Shown here piece after piece: positions 23,881 through 36,143 of a DNA stretch of 64,000 bases. The position numbers were made by a program, and so were the translations under genes. Origin of the DNA: Aquilaria yunnanensis (lineage: Eukaryota; Streptophyta; Magnoliopsida; Malvales; Thymelaeaceae); the NCBI GenBank assembly GCA_039654915.1, contig CM077597.1, forward strand, positions 89,530,001 through 89,594,000, read 5' to 3'. Below the pieces are notes generated by a model that ran no database searches, had not been told where the DNA came from, and saw only the letters and a program-made list of their open reading frames with translations. The first letter of the stretch is position 1; every line of letters begins with the position of its first letter.

Positions 23881-25060
23881 CCAACTTCTTTGTTATATCT
23901 ACAGTTTACTATTGTTGTACGAACAACATTCGCTTTCAGCAAAGTTTAGGGACCAAAACGGAAGAAAGGAAATTTGAAGGGACTAAAAAAGGAGTTAGAC
24001 CATTACCTAAGAAAAAGAAAAAAATAAAATAAAAAAGATAGATACTACTCATGAACAGTGTTCGGATTCAGCAATTAGTTATAGCTACGAGGTTTATAGT
24101 GTTTGCGCATCTTGCCGGTTCAATCCGTGTCAATATTAAATATAAATATAAGTAGTGGTAGTCATTAACAAAGGATAAAAGTTTCATAAAAAAGAAAAAA
24201 AGAAAAAGCCAGAACTGCGACAAAAAGTCAAGGAAAAGTTTTGAGATTCAGAGAGCAAACAAAAAGACTATAAGTATTGAAAGATAAATGGTAGCAACTA
24301 AAATTTTATTTTATAATAGACAAATAATATGAAAAAGTTAATAAAATAAGACAAAAAGTGTGATTCCAGTGATAAAAAAATGGGGTTTAATGATAGATAT
24401 ATTAAAAAAACCAAAAATAATCTTCAAGCCAAGAGAGCAACTGTAAAGATTTCAGGAATTAAAGACTTAATAATTAACTTAGTAGAGGAAAAAAGAAAAT
24501 AAATAAAAACATTGGCTAAAATGAATCAACTCGAACCATACCTAAAAACAGACAATTCATAATGACTAAAGTTTTGTTTAAAAAAATAATAAAAAAAGAA
24601 AGAAAAAAAGGTTAAATGAAGTCACTATGATTGATTTAAAAAAGAAAATAAAAAACCATGGTTACCAAAATTTTGCTTTAGAAGACAATAGATAAAAAAA
24701 ATTAGAAACCAAGAGAACAAATAAAAAAACTTTAGTTATTAAGTTTGGGTACTAAAATGACTAACAAACAAAACTCAGGGGCTACAATGGGAAAACATAA
24801 ATATTCATGTATTGAAAATGCATTTAACCACAAAGAAACGTTGAACAGACTGAAATTGCAAAGATAATGACACAAGCCCTCGTAAAAGTAATTTCCATGC
24901 GAGAAAGGGATCAAGCTTCAAAACAAACCGTACACATCCTGAAAAAGTAGTAAAATTTAAAAATAATAAAAGACACATTGTTCATCTACAGTGAATTCTA
25001 CTATAAATGAACAGTAAAAAACCCCTCCTCATTTAGAATATTGCGAGATTTGGCGACCTA
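23881..25060. repeat. Noncoding repeat family, copy B (partial)
   Basis: From about 24400 to 25040 the sequence parallels copies A and C: ACCAAGAGAACAAAT, then AAGTTTGGGTACTAAAATG, then AGACACATTGTTCATCTACA. No gene; the short frames are not conserved between copies. Confidence 0.5.
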
Positions 25061-25069
25061 CAAATCATA

Positions 25070-26470
25070 GTAAACATTTTTTGTAATAAATTTTAAAAAT
25101 AAATAGTAAAAAATTTCTCACCAATAAATTTATGATAATTAATTAAAATTTTTATTTATTCAAATTTGAGTTGGGCTCTCTTCATGTTATATTTTTAGCA
25201 TATTTTTTTGTTATTAACAAAATAATTCACTAAAAATTTTCAAATCTTATTAACTCAAACTCTAATTTTTAATATTGATGAAAAATTTATCCAAATAATT
25301 CAATTTCAATTTTAATAATTATGAACCTAATTAACTAATTTTTTTTGTACACAGAATGGGACAAAGCAAACCTGACAACATGTAGCTTCACTGCTAAGAT
25401 TGAGATACGAGAAAAGGAGTTGAGCATCGAACAAATGCGTTTAACCATCCCTTCCAACTCCAGTAGCAATGGTGAAAATCTTGCGATTTGAGCAAATCAC
25501 TAGGAGCAATCTGTCATGATAGTAAGGCAATTAAAATTATGAGTAGTCATATATAAAATTGCATCAAATCGAGCTTGCACTTGCACTTCTGTACTAAGGG
25601 GCTAGGCCAACATTCGAGAAACTGCCTGTCAGAAAATAAAAAACCTGAGGATAAAGAACCTGGGGAAGGTTTATATCACTGACCAAATTACTTTATTAAA
25701 TCAAAGAGCTTGAAGTAAATAATTGATGCTAGAAAACTTAATCATCAATAATAAAAGAAATGACAGAAATACAAAAGTATGTTTAATATATGTTAATCAA
25801 TTAACAATTTAACGATTAACTTAATAAACTTAAAAAGAAAAGAAGATAAAAAAAGTTAACTAAAACTGAATCAACCAGAACCAAGCAAAAATAGTCAAAT
25901 TGTAATGATTAGAGTTTCATTTTAGCAAACAATAATAAAGAAAATCAATAAAAAAAAGGTTTGGATTAAAATGAAAAAAAAAACTTTAGATACTAAGGAT
26001 TTAACAATTGACTTAATAAAGATAAAAAATGGTTTAACTAAAAAATAAAGAAATTATAGTCATCAATATCTTAGTTTATAATATAGTATATAAAACAACA
26101 GCGAAAAAAAGCTTGGGGACCAAGAGAGCAAATTGAAGCTTTAGTTAAATAGTTATAAAATTCAAGGACCAAAATGTAACATGGACGTAACTCAAAGCCT
26201 AAAATGAGAAAGATTAAAAACTTAAGGACTGAACCTGCATTTTAACATATTGAAACACATTAAAACCAAAAAATTGCAATATAGGCTCTAAGAAAGGCTA
26301 GCACCTTGTGAAAAGATGATCTAACTCGAAATAGAGCAAATCCCATAAAAGAGAAAGAAAAAAAAGGTTAAAGCCAACAAAACAAAATATATGACATTAT
26401 TCATCTATAGTGAATCTACAGTGATCTCACTGTAGAGAAACAGTGAAAATCTCACCTCTTTTAGAATTTA
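25070..26470. repeat. Noncoding repeat family, copy C
   Basis: The most continuous copy (~1.4 kb) of the repeat at 19310-23225 and 24400-25040. It ends with a perfect inverted repeat, TACAGTGATCTCACTGTA (26416-26433). No coding content. Confidence 0.5.
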
Positions 26471-27090
26471 GTTATAATTACAATTTTATGATGACACTGT
26501 TGTTACATGATAAAAGAATGTTATGGACCAATCTTGACACATTAACCACATCATTCACTAATATTCATCATAGGATTTCTTGACTAAAAAAGTCACTTAT
26601 AAGTAATTTTATTTTTCTCAATCAACGTTATTTAAACATAATAATATATTTATCCAATAATCACTTAAAGGCCATATTTTTTGAAAAAGTAACTAATTGT
26701 TTTGAATCTTTTTTCTTGCTAACTCAAAAGAAACTACTAAATTATTTTTTGAAAAAAAATATTTGAAAAGTGATTTTTGAACTTTATAGAGTGTAGAATA
26801 GTTGAAAAAAATAATCACTAATTGTCATATATCAATAATTTCTCCTAAAATATACCCTTAGCCTAAAACCTGTATAAATTTATGGATTAATCAAATCATT
26901 TCATGTACGAAGTTTATGTCATATTCTTCTTCCGGAAGAAAAAGGTTCTTCACTCCATTGAAGTAATCAAAGTTTCATTTGAAACAAAAATAGTTGAGAT
27001 TATCAGATGTTAGGAACAGGGTCCCTTTAAGCAGGAACTTCAAAGCTCATTATAGGCTTTTGCTTTGGAAGATTTGTGGCCCTTTGTAGG
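26471..27090. other. AT-rich intergenic DNA
   Basis: No gene or element boundary apart from the hAT left flank. TTTGTAGG at 27083-27090 is the left target duplication of the hAT element. Confidence 0.5.
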
Positions 27091-30000
27091 TAGTGTTGCA
27101 CAGTGGGCTGGACCGGCTCAGGGCTGGACTAGACGGGCCCGGGCACGACCCAGCTTGACACGTACCGGGTCCGTGCCGGGCCTAACGTGGTCCCGTGTCG
27201 AGCTGGGCCGATTCCAAGCTGGCCCATATAATTTTTAATTTTTAATTTTAAATTTGTAATTTTTATTTTTATTTTTAGTTTTAGTTTTAATTTTTAATTT
27301 TTAGTTAAGCGTTAAAAGGCCCTTTATATGAATACATACCTTCGGGCCTTTAATGTTATTTTCTTTTGTATGATTCTTAATGTCTTACATGTCAACTCTG
27401 TGTCGAGTTTTTGTGATAATTAACATATTATTATTATACATAATTTGAGAAAATAATTACTACCTGGAAAAAATAATTTTGAATACCTTTTTAAAATGTA
27501 CACCAAATTAATAAATCCTTGGTATTTTTAGAAAATAATATCTCCAAATATCACATAATTTAAAATCAATTGGCAAAACCTATGTCATTTTGTAAAAAAA
27601 TTAAAAAGAATAAGAGGAGGAAGAATGAAAATGAAAACATTCTTAGGATTAAGTCCTAAAATTCTCTCTCCAAGTCGGTATCTTGTTGGCAAATTAGCAT
27701 TGAAGCCTACTATTTATTGTAGCATGCTAAAGTTCAAATCCTGACTTGTATGAGAAATTTTTCCTCTTTACAATCAAAGGGTAAGCTTTAACTGGGTGGA
27801 GTAGGATCTAAAGTAGACTTATTAATAGGATTATTTTTTGTAATTCTCTATTACATTGTAATTCTAAGTACAAAAATATATTTTTTTGTACAAAGAGAAT
27901 TTAAATAAGAGTGATAAGAAAAATTAGATATTAAAAATGTTCTAAAAAGGGAAACAACTCATCCTTTTTAGGAAAATCCATATAATTTTTAATTTTAGAT
28001 TTGTAAATTTTATTTTTATTTTTAGTTTTAGTTTAATTTTTAATTTTTAGTTTTTAGTTTTAAGTTTAATTGCATTTTATATTTTTAGAAATTGATATTA
28101 AAACAAAATTTTTATCACTGCATGTTTTAAGAGTTAAACACCACCACCGGAGTGAAATTTTATTAATTTTAAAGCCAAACGGCATCTACATACCATGGAA
28201 CGGGCTTTACATGACTCAATAGCTAAATGTTCCATAAAAATAAATGCAAAATAAAAGTCACGATCTGTGCTAAACAGAAAAATTAGATCAAATACTAAGT
28301 AAGTAAATAATAGCAAGCTGTGGATTTAAGCATCTATCTCATCGGGGTTTTCCTCGTTGGAACTCTTGTGATCTTGTAATCTTAAAGCTGCAAGACCCCA
28401 ATCACGGTTACATATACAAACTTCAACTGCATCTGGTGATAACCTTGCACGTTTATCTGAAATTACACGCTTCCCAGCGCTGAAAGCGGACTCAGATGCA
28501 ACGGTTGAGACGGGAACAGCTAGAACTTCTTTGGCAATGATAGAGAGTATTGGAAATTTGTTGCTTCTTGCTTTCCACCATTTTAGAATGTCGGTCTCAC
28601 TATTCTCCCAAATCAAGTTGAGGTATGCGTCCACTTCAGTAAAACCGGATGCTGCAACACGGGGCCGTTTGAGAAGTTGTTCAACCAGATTGAATGATGA
28701 TGAGCCCAACAATGATGAAGACCCGATGGTAAAGGAAGTAGTGTTTGCAACCTTATCCTTATGCGTGTCAGCATAAATCTTAAATAACTCTCACAAGTGC
28801 TCATCAATAGAGGCAGCTATGGCATTAACAGAAATATGTGTCATTTCTAAGAAACTATAATAACCCTCAAGTAGCTGTTGCGTACCCGTGATTCTTATAG
28901 TCGGGTCTAGTGCAGATGCAAGTAAGTAAATCGGAGGTATAGTACTGAAATATAAAATCCATTTCTCTTTCATGACTTTAATTGTGTCTTTTAAGAACTC
29001 GTCATCTTTATATTGGTTAAAAACCCATGTAATGTTGACCATATGCATTAAAACTTTGTGCGATGTGGGATAATATACACCAGAGCAAAAAATAGTGGCA
29101 TCATAAAAATATTGGAACATAGCAGCCATTTTTGACAGTTTATCCCACATCTCTTGTTTCAAAATCGTTTTCTTTTCTCTGATATTTATAAAACATGTCA
29201 TGTGTGTAGCCAATGGCATCGCATCCATCAACATCTCATAAGTCGAGTTCCATCGGGTAGGGCAATCAAGTTTAAAATGCTTCCAACTAAAATTGAGACC
29301 ATTTTCCAGACAATATTGCTTAAACTCTTTAAAAACTTTGGTCTTTGACTTAAAATAATGGATTGCCCACCTAATTGGAGTAATTTCATTACTCAAAACT
29401 TGAAGACCTTTTTGGACAACTAAGTTTAAAATATGACATACACACCTAATATGAAAAAATGCGGCATCACGGACAGGTTCTAGTGATTCTTTCAATGTCT
29501 CAGCCGCGACATCGTTGTTTGATGCATTATCAAATGTTATACTAAAAACCTTGTCATAACAAAAAAATTCTTTTAAAGTTTCTGAAATTACTTCGAATAT
29601 GCTCCAACCAGTATGATTGACCTCCATCCACTTAAATGCAATGATATGTTTTTGAGTGACCTAACTATCATCAATCCAATGTGCAGTTATACAATAATAA
29701 TCTTGTCCTAGTGGTGAAGTCCACATGTCACTAGTGAATGAGATAGAATGATCAAAAGCAGAGAAGTATGCTTGTAAGTTTGATTTACCAGCTTCATAAA
29801 TTTTAAATGCCTCTCTCTTAGCAGTAGTCCTAGATGTTCTTTTAAAAGTAGGGTTTAAGTATGATGTAATCCATTTTTCCATGTGTCTATCTTCCGATTG
29901 TGTAAATGATTTTTTAGTTAACATCATTCATTCTACCATGTCTTCTCTACAATCTTTTTTATTAAATTTAAAAATACCTGATCCGCCGGCAGTACTTGCA

Positions 30001-31070
30001 AGCTATGTCTGGCCACCGGTACTAGTAGTTGCATCTGGACATAAATTCGGATGCTTATATTCTATGTGACGTCTCAGTGTTCCTGTGCCAAAGTTCTTCT
30101 TGTGCGCGAGCTTTTGCTTGCAATGTTTGCAATGTGCGAACCTCGCATCTTTTCCATGACTATCCTTCTCAAAAACTTGGTCAAATGCTCCCAAACCCAT
30201 ACGGTGAGCCTCGACGTCTTACCTTGTGGTGGAAGTTCGGGTTGATGGCTTGTCAGGCCTTGTTGAAAACCATCTCCTCCACCAACATTCCCTGCTGCCG
30301 TTGGCTCCACTTCATCAATGTCATTATCAAAAAGTTGATCGTCGAGCCCCAAGTCATATTGACTGATATCGAATTGCTCGTCATCGTCAGTTTGTTGGAT
30401 ATGAGTCCCACGGGTCACTGGTCGAGAAAGGCCACAGAAAAATGACCTTAAACCAGTGCAGGATGAAGAGCTTGAGGCATTTCCCTTTCCTCTTGATGCC
30501 ATTTGTGTGAGAAAAAATTGAGCAGATCACGAGCTTCGAAAGTAATCGAGGATTGAATGAGAGAAAATGAAAAAAAATAATATTGAGTGCTTCAAAGAAA
30601 TGAGAGAATATATTAGTAGAGAATAAAATATTGCTAAGATTGGTGTGAAGAAATGGTGGAAATGACCTCCCTATTTATAAGAGAAGGCATTTTTTTTTTT
30701 TAACCTAAAAAGCCCTTAGAAAATAGTTGTTGGGGGGAGGGGGGAAAAAGTAACTTATGGGGTCAAAAAATTGCTACTAGCCGATAGAGGGACTAAATGT
30801 GCAAATTTCCCTTTTTTTTTTAAATTTTTTGGAGCCGTTGGAGCAGGTGACCGTTGGCTCCACCGCCGGTCCCGTGCTGAGCCCAATATTGAATTGGGCC
30901 GTACCGAGCCCACTTCACTTCCCTTCCTCCTTAGGGCCCATAAACGGCCCACTATTTGCCAAATTTCTACCGGGCCCATGCCGTGCTGGGTTTAATCAGT
31001 CATGGGCTGTGCTTGTCGGGTGCCGGTCCCGTTCTGGGCCTGTCCCAACCCGGCCCAATGTTCACCTCTA
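27091..31070 (-). mobile_element. hAT transposon, full length but inactivated
   Basis: Imperfect terminal inverted repeats, TAGTGTTGCACAGTGGGC on the left and the complement of TAGAGGTGAACATTGGGC on the right (31053-31070), are typical of hAT elements. Flanking 8-mers TTTGTAGG (27083-27090) and TTTGTGGG (31071-31078) match at seven of eight positions. Subterminal regions are GC-rich with GGCCC/GGGCC words. The element is 3,980 bp and carries a broken transposase gene on the minus strand. Within its 3' non-coding part an AT-rich ~80-bp block at 27225-27300 recurs at 27970-28055. Confidence 0.9.
28326..30502 (-). pseudogene. hAT transposase pseudogene (RICESLEEPER-type)
   Basis: Read from 30502 downward, an acidic N-terminus leads into a BED zinc finger (frame 30200-30003: FAHCKHCKQKL then RRHIEYKH), which lies in a different frame from the start. 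The core follows (29927-29661, with SFTSDMWTSP; 29627-28791, with ITFDNASNNDVA, RCVCHILNLVV and DCPTRWNST). Last is the C-terminal dimerisation domain (28712-28326, with PVSTVASESAFSAGKRVI and the RLSPD block). At least one frameshift in the BED region, one stop near 29660 and one break near 28790-28712 separate the pieces. All domains are present, so the loss is fairly recent, but the gene cannot make a full protein as it stands. Confidence 0.9.
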
Positions 31071-31078
31071 TTTGTGGG

Positions 31079-32583
31079 CATATGAAGGATTTCTCATATT
31101 AACTTTTATTCGTGTGTTGGAGCTATGATTGGTCAAGATTGTTTATTAGCTGACATTATATATGCTAAAACGCTAATCGTCAAAGCGAAGTTAGTAACGG
31201 TAAATTAGCCTGCTACACTAGCTGCGATTTTCCTTTTTTTGCTGTTTTTCTTTTTCTTTTTTCCTTTTTTTTTTACGTTGTATGTGTTGCTGTTTTTCTT
31301 TTCCCTTTTTTTTTTTTTTTCTGTGCATGTGTTTTGGGCTTTTGGCCCATGAGGCATTAGAGACCAAATAAAATGAGTAATTACAGCATAGGCGCTCTAT
31401 TGTATTTGATATATTATTTGATCCTTAAATGTTAAAAGCATATACTTTTTCTACTATATTGAAATAAACACTGAAAATGTCCTAATTTTTAGTTTTGTTG
31501 TTTTAATGGTACCTCTTAACAACTAGAAATTTTTTATAAATAAGAGGTAAGGCTTGAAGTGACGCTAATAACAGTAGTGTCTCTGCTATAGTACCATTTT
31601 TTTAATGCAATTCTTCTTTTTTTCTGCAATTAGGTTTTTTTTGCCTATATTTTTTTAATTTGCGTTTTTTGGGCCTGAAATTGTTTCTTGTAGCAGCACA
31701 TCGGTTACAGTAATTTTTTTTGTTTGGTTTAGGCCTATTTGATTTTTTTTGTTGTCCCAAAATATGTCCAATGTAAAAAAAGGGTAATACCACGTAATAG
31801 ATACCCTATTTATGTAAAATAATATCTTTTGGTCATAAAATTTTAAAATTAGGTATTTTTATTGCTCTACCCTAATAAACACAAAAAATATTCTAAATTT
31901 TTTATTTTTACATTTCCGAACCCCAAACTACAGATTAGTTACAAAAAAAATTAGTTATCGATAACATTGAAATGTTTCAAGTTTTTCAAAATCTGTAAAT
32001 AGATTATGACTTAATTTTGAATTCATAATTTTTTAAATATTTTTCTCACTATAGGATATAGATGTATTTGATATGAAAAATTTGTATTTTTGTTGATCAA
32101 CTCGTAATGAAGTGCAAGCTTTATGCAACATTTGCTCATATATCCATACATCTTTCATGTATATTGAAATCAATCATCCCTTATATTTTCACCATTGGTC
32201 ATGATCCTTTGAGCTTGATCAACTCATGAGTTTGAAAAATAAATTAATTATGAAAAGCCTTACTTCTTTTGAGTAAATTAATGCATACCCATGACAAGGT
32301 GCAACTTGCCTCTAGTATAGTACTATATTATTTTCACAGTTCTTTTTATGTTTCTCCTTCCTTAATTGTGATTTTTGTTCTATTCAATTCCTTTCTTGTG
32401 GCTTTTCTTTTAAGATGGGGGGAACACAGAGGAATAGAATTAAAAATAATTATTTTTAAATACATTTTTCTCATTCAACATCAACAAAAAATTTTAAAAA
32501 TATAATTAGGTCAATGACATCCATAAGACAAACATATTCAGAATTTTTTGGATATTACATAGCTTCAAAAATATTGAAAGTTA
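31079..32583. other. T-rich intergenic DNA
   Basis: Long T homopolymers (for example near 31260-31320) and AT-rich sequence. Short frames at 31602-31793 and 32269-32505 are compositional and have no recognisable domain. Confidence 0.5.
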
Positions 32584-34520
32584 CTATTTCTCCATAAAGT
32601 CAAAAGATAAGGTTCCTCCATGCACATCAATTTTAGTTCTGGGCGTTTTCATAAATGGTCTACCTAGCAAAATGTGAACTGACAGTGACATAGCTTTTTT
32701 CAATTTGAAATTACCAATTACACAAGGTATGGTAAACATACAAGGGTCCTTACACTTCTGAGGCAACTTCATTTGGATTATTACTAACACATTCTCACTA
32801 ACTTTAATTGTTTTATCAGCTTGTAGCTTATTTTTATTGGTTCACAGCTCCTTCAGAAATTTAGCATACTAAGGCACTTGCTTGATTGCATTTAGCAAAG
32901 GTATGTTGATTTCGACGTTCCTAAAAATCTCAAGAATTTCCTGCTCAGTCTCCTATTTCTTTGATTTAGCCAACCTGCCAAGAAAAGGAGGTGGAATCAA
33001 AAGTCTTAACTTTGGAAAAATTAGCTTGTCATTTACCTCATCAGTTGGAACATTGGAATTTGCTGGTTTTGAGCCATTTTGTTCCTTTTTAGGTGCTGCC
33101 ATTTTTTATACAATGGTCTACACTTCTTTGCCACTTAAAAGAGTCATAGCATTAGCATACTCTCTCAGGTTGATTTTAGCTTGAGATGGCAGTCTTCTTT
33201 TTTCAACTTCAATGTTATTCAATAAGGCTGCAAGTTGTGAAATTTGGTTCCCCAAGTCTTTAATGCTAGCCCTTGTTTCCTACTAAAACATTTGAGTGTT
33301 AGTGGCAAAGCTTTCACTATATCTTCTAAAGCCACACTTGAACTTGGTGCTTAGTTCTGTGGTGGAGGGGCTAGTTTGTTGTAACTGGTAAATGGGTATT
33401 ATAGCTGGTTGTTTGGCTGCCCATATCTCAAATTCGGGTGGTCTCTTCAACCAAGGTTATATTAATTGGCATAGGGGTCATACCTTCTTGGTTGGTTAAC
33501 AAATCCGTTTATCGCATTCACTTAAGGTATTATATCGTTTTATAGTTATGGGCATGATTCGGTAAGGTGTACTTGAGCAGAGCAAATGCCACAAACTTTA
33601 GGATTTTAAACCTATCCCAAGGTAACTTGTCTAACAATAATGGTTAGTTCAGAAATTTAAGCTTCAATACTAGAAGTTCCTACCTCATTTTACCTTCTTC
33701 GGTGCATGGCCTACCCTTGTCCCAAACTACTGCAAGTTTGTTGCCATTTTAAAAATTACGTCCTTTGCTTCTTCAGGCGTCTTTTCTAAAAGTGCCCCTC
33801 TACTTGTAGCATCAAACATACTTTGATCCATAAACAATAGCCATTCATAGAAGTACTGCAGCAACAATTGGTCAAAAATCTAGTGGTGTGGACAACTCAC
33901 ATATAGTTGGTTAAATCTTTCCTAGTACTCATAGAAACTCTCTCCGTTATACTGCTGAATCCCACTGATTTCTTTCCTAATTGTTACAGCTCTTGAAGTT
34001 GAAAAGAACTTCTCTAAACATTTTTTCTCTTTAGGTCATTCTAGGTTCTAATTCAATAAGAGGGAAAGTAATATGACCAGTCTTTTGTCTTGTCTAGCAA
34101 TGAGAATGGGAAGACTCTCAACTTAATATGTTCTTTTGTAGCTCCCTATGGCTTCATGGTCAGCCAAACAACATGAAATTCCTTCAAGTATTTGTGGAGG
34201 TCCTTACCTGCAAGTCCATAAAAGGTAGGCAATAAATGAAATAATCCAAATTTTAATTCAGTAGCTACCTCAATATCAAAAAAATTGATGCACAAGGGTT
34301 GCTCAACAATGTTAGGAGTTGCCAACCCCCTTAGTGTTTTTTGCACCACCATCTTTACAAGAACAACTGCTTCTTCTTCGCTTTCAGAGTTATTGTTTGC
34401 AGATGCCGAAGCTGTAAGATTGACAACTTGCCTTTTTGCTTTCCTATTTGCCTTTACTGTCTTTTCAATCTTTGGATCAAACACTAATTCACCTGTACGA
34501 GAGGCTATTGGCATAAGTTA
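32584..34520 (-). pseudogene. Ty3/gypsy gag-protease remnant (Athila-like)
   Basis: On the minus strand the frame at 34514-34146 resembles the gag start of plant Ty3/gypsy elements (LLPTFYGLAGKDLHKYLKEF). Broken gag runs through 33250-34100. The frame at 32790-32584 carries a protease-region signature (HILLGRPFMKTPRTKIDVHG). The protease active-site block just upstream has been lost or scrambled, and RT/integrase are absent. Several stops lie between the pieces. The LLGRPF-KT-KIDVH wording is typical of Athila and related env-bearing Ty3 lineages; assignment is by resemblance. Confidence 0.7.
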
Positions 34521-34589
34521 GTTTATTATAAATAGAAACTTTAGCAGAAAAAAAAATCTCCTATGCAACCGCACCATATTTTTCGTCAG

Positions 34590-36143
34590 TCGTTAAAGCC
34601 ACCAAAAATAGTTTTGGTCCCACAAACAACTCAAAATAAATAAATTTTTAGTATAATAGTGAAAACCATATCAAATCTTAAGGAAAACTTTTTAACTAAA
34701 AGCTTCCTGTCAAAAAGCTGAAATAAAATATCGTGGTGTTTTTTGAATTGATTGTTAAACTAAATTAACTGTGGAATGAAAATGAAATTAACCAATACTA
34801 AAAATGCTCAGTTTAGGGTTAATTATCCATTCTACTTACACAGTTGATCATTTAAGGAAAGGTTTTCTCCAATCCAAGTAAATAAATAGAATTCTCTTTA
34901 AAGCTAAAATGAACCCAAAGAATATAGCAGTAAAATTATCTAGAAAAGACTTTAGGTTAATTTCTTAATTTTGAATAACTAGGTACTGAAAAGCATTTTC
35001 TAATTAACTCAAAATCAACATTAAGAACAATGAACAAAAGTTTATTCCAAGCAACAATCCAAAAGCTTGAACAAGTAAATCTTTTTTACTTCTCTCGGTA
35101 TGAACTAACTAGAAATAAAAGTAATCTCCAAAATATTCACTTGTTTCTAATTAAATTCTTTTCACTCAAGCGGTTTGAAAGAAAACCAATCAAATTTCGC
35201 AGAACCAATCCAACAAGCGAGAACATGCAAATTAATTATAATAAATCTGAACTACGAAGAAGTAAATACTTAAATTTTAAAAAAAAATTCAACAAGCAAA
35301 ATCAATCCTCACAACAGTTGTTGGCGATGGAAATCGTCCCCTTGAACTGAACCAGAAAACTACTTAGCTATGTTTGGAATGAAAAGCCAATGAAAAGATG
35401 GAATCCAATACCAAACCTCCTCGCTATCCCTTTGTTTTTCCAGCCACCAGCTTTTTAAAGTTTTTGAAAGAAAATATTATACTATGAAAATAAGTTCAAG
35501 CTCACTAGGATACCTCTTTAACTTCGCAAATTATTTTTGCTTTTTACATTGAGCCATATACAATTATCCCTTTGGTTGCCATAAACACTAGGAGTCCCAA
35601 ATTTCCAACTTCTTTGCTGCCATCTCTCACGAACATTTAGTCAAACACCTTATAGGCATTAACTTCTTAAAGGGTTACTTCCATTCTTCTGCCGCAGGTT
35701 TCTTTTAAACAAGTAGAGCCAACACCAAGCTTAATTTATCTCAGCTGCTCTGTCACAAAAAAACAATGTGAAAGGATGAGGGGCAATTGGTTGATGGTAG
35801 GCACCAATTTGGACAAGAAGCAAAATGTGCAATTAAATTGCTAGAGCCTTCAGTTGTTGTTTCAATCTCAATTAGAAGCAGCAAATTGAAACAAATCAAG
35901 AGAAGGAAAATGGAGACAACAAGCCACATTGAAATTTCCCCAGGTGTGGAAAAAGGGGTTAGTTTTAAAGTAGCAAAGTAGAACTTTGCTTCTTCAAAGT
36001 TAAAAACGCATTATTCCCATTCTCTCATTATAAAAGAATTGGACAATACTCTACTTAAAAGAAATCCTGTATGCATAAAAAAAATGACATGTACAATTAG
36101 GAAAATGTAAAATTGTTCTCCTAGAGCAAAAAAAAAGCCAACA
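34590..36143 (-). repeat. Candidate 5' LTR of the Athila-like remnant
   Basis: On the minus strand the segment starts TGTTGGCTTTTTTTTTGC at 36143 and lies directly upstream of the gag remnant. A TATA-like CTTTTATAATGAG is near 36035-36023. Between the segment and gag, the minus-strand word TGGTGCGGTTGCATAGGAGA near 34580-34560 is a degenerate match to the tRNA-Asp-type primer site used by Athila elements. No second LTR was found, so boundaries are inferred. Confidence 0.4.

Noticed and set aside
30755..31128. Overlapping frames at the right end of the hAT element
   Set aside because: They are translations of GC-rich subterminal repeats; not conserved coding sequence.
35030..35350. 106-codon basic frame
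   Set aside because: It lies on the strand opposite to the retroelement remnant, inside its candidate LTR, with no recognisable domain.
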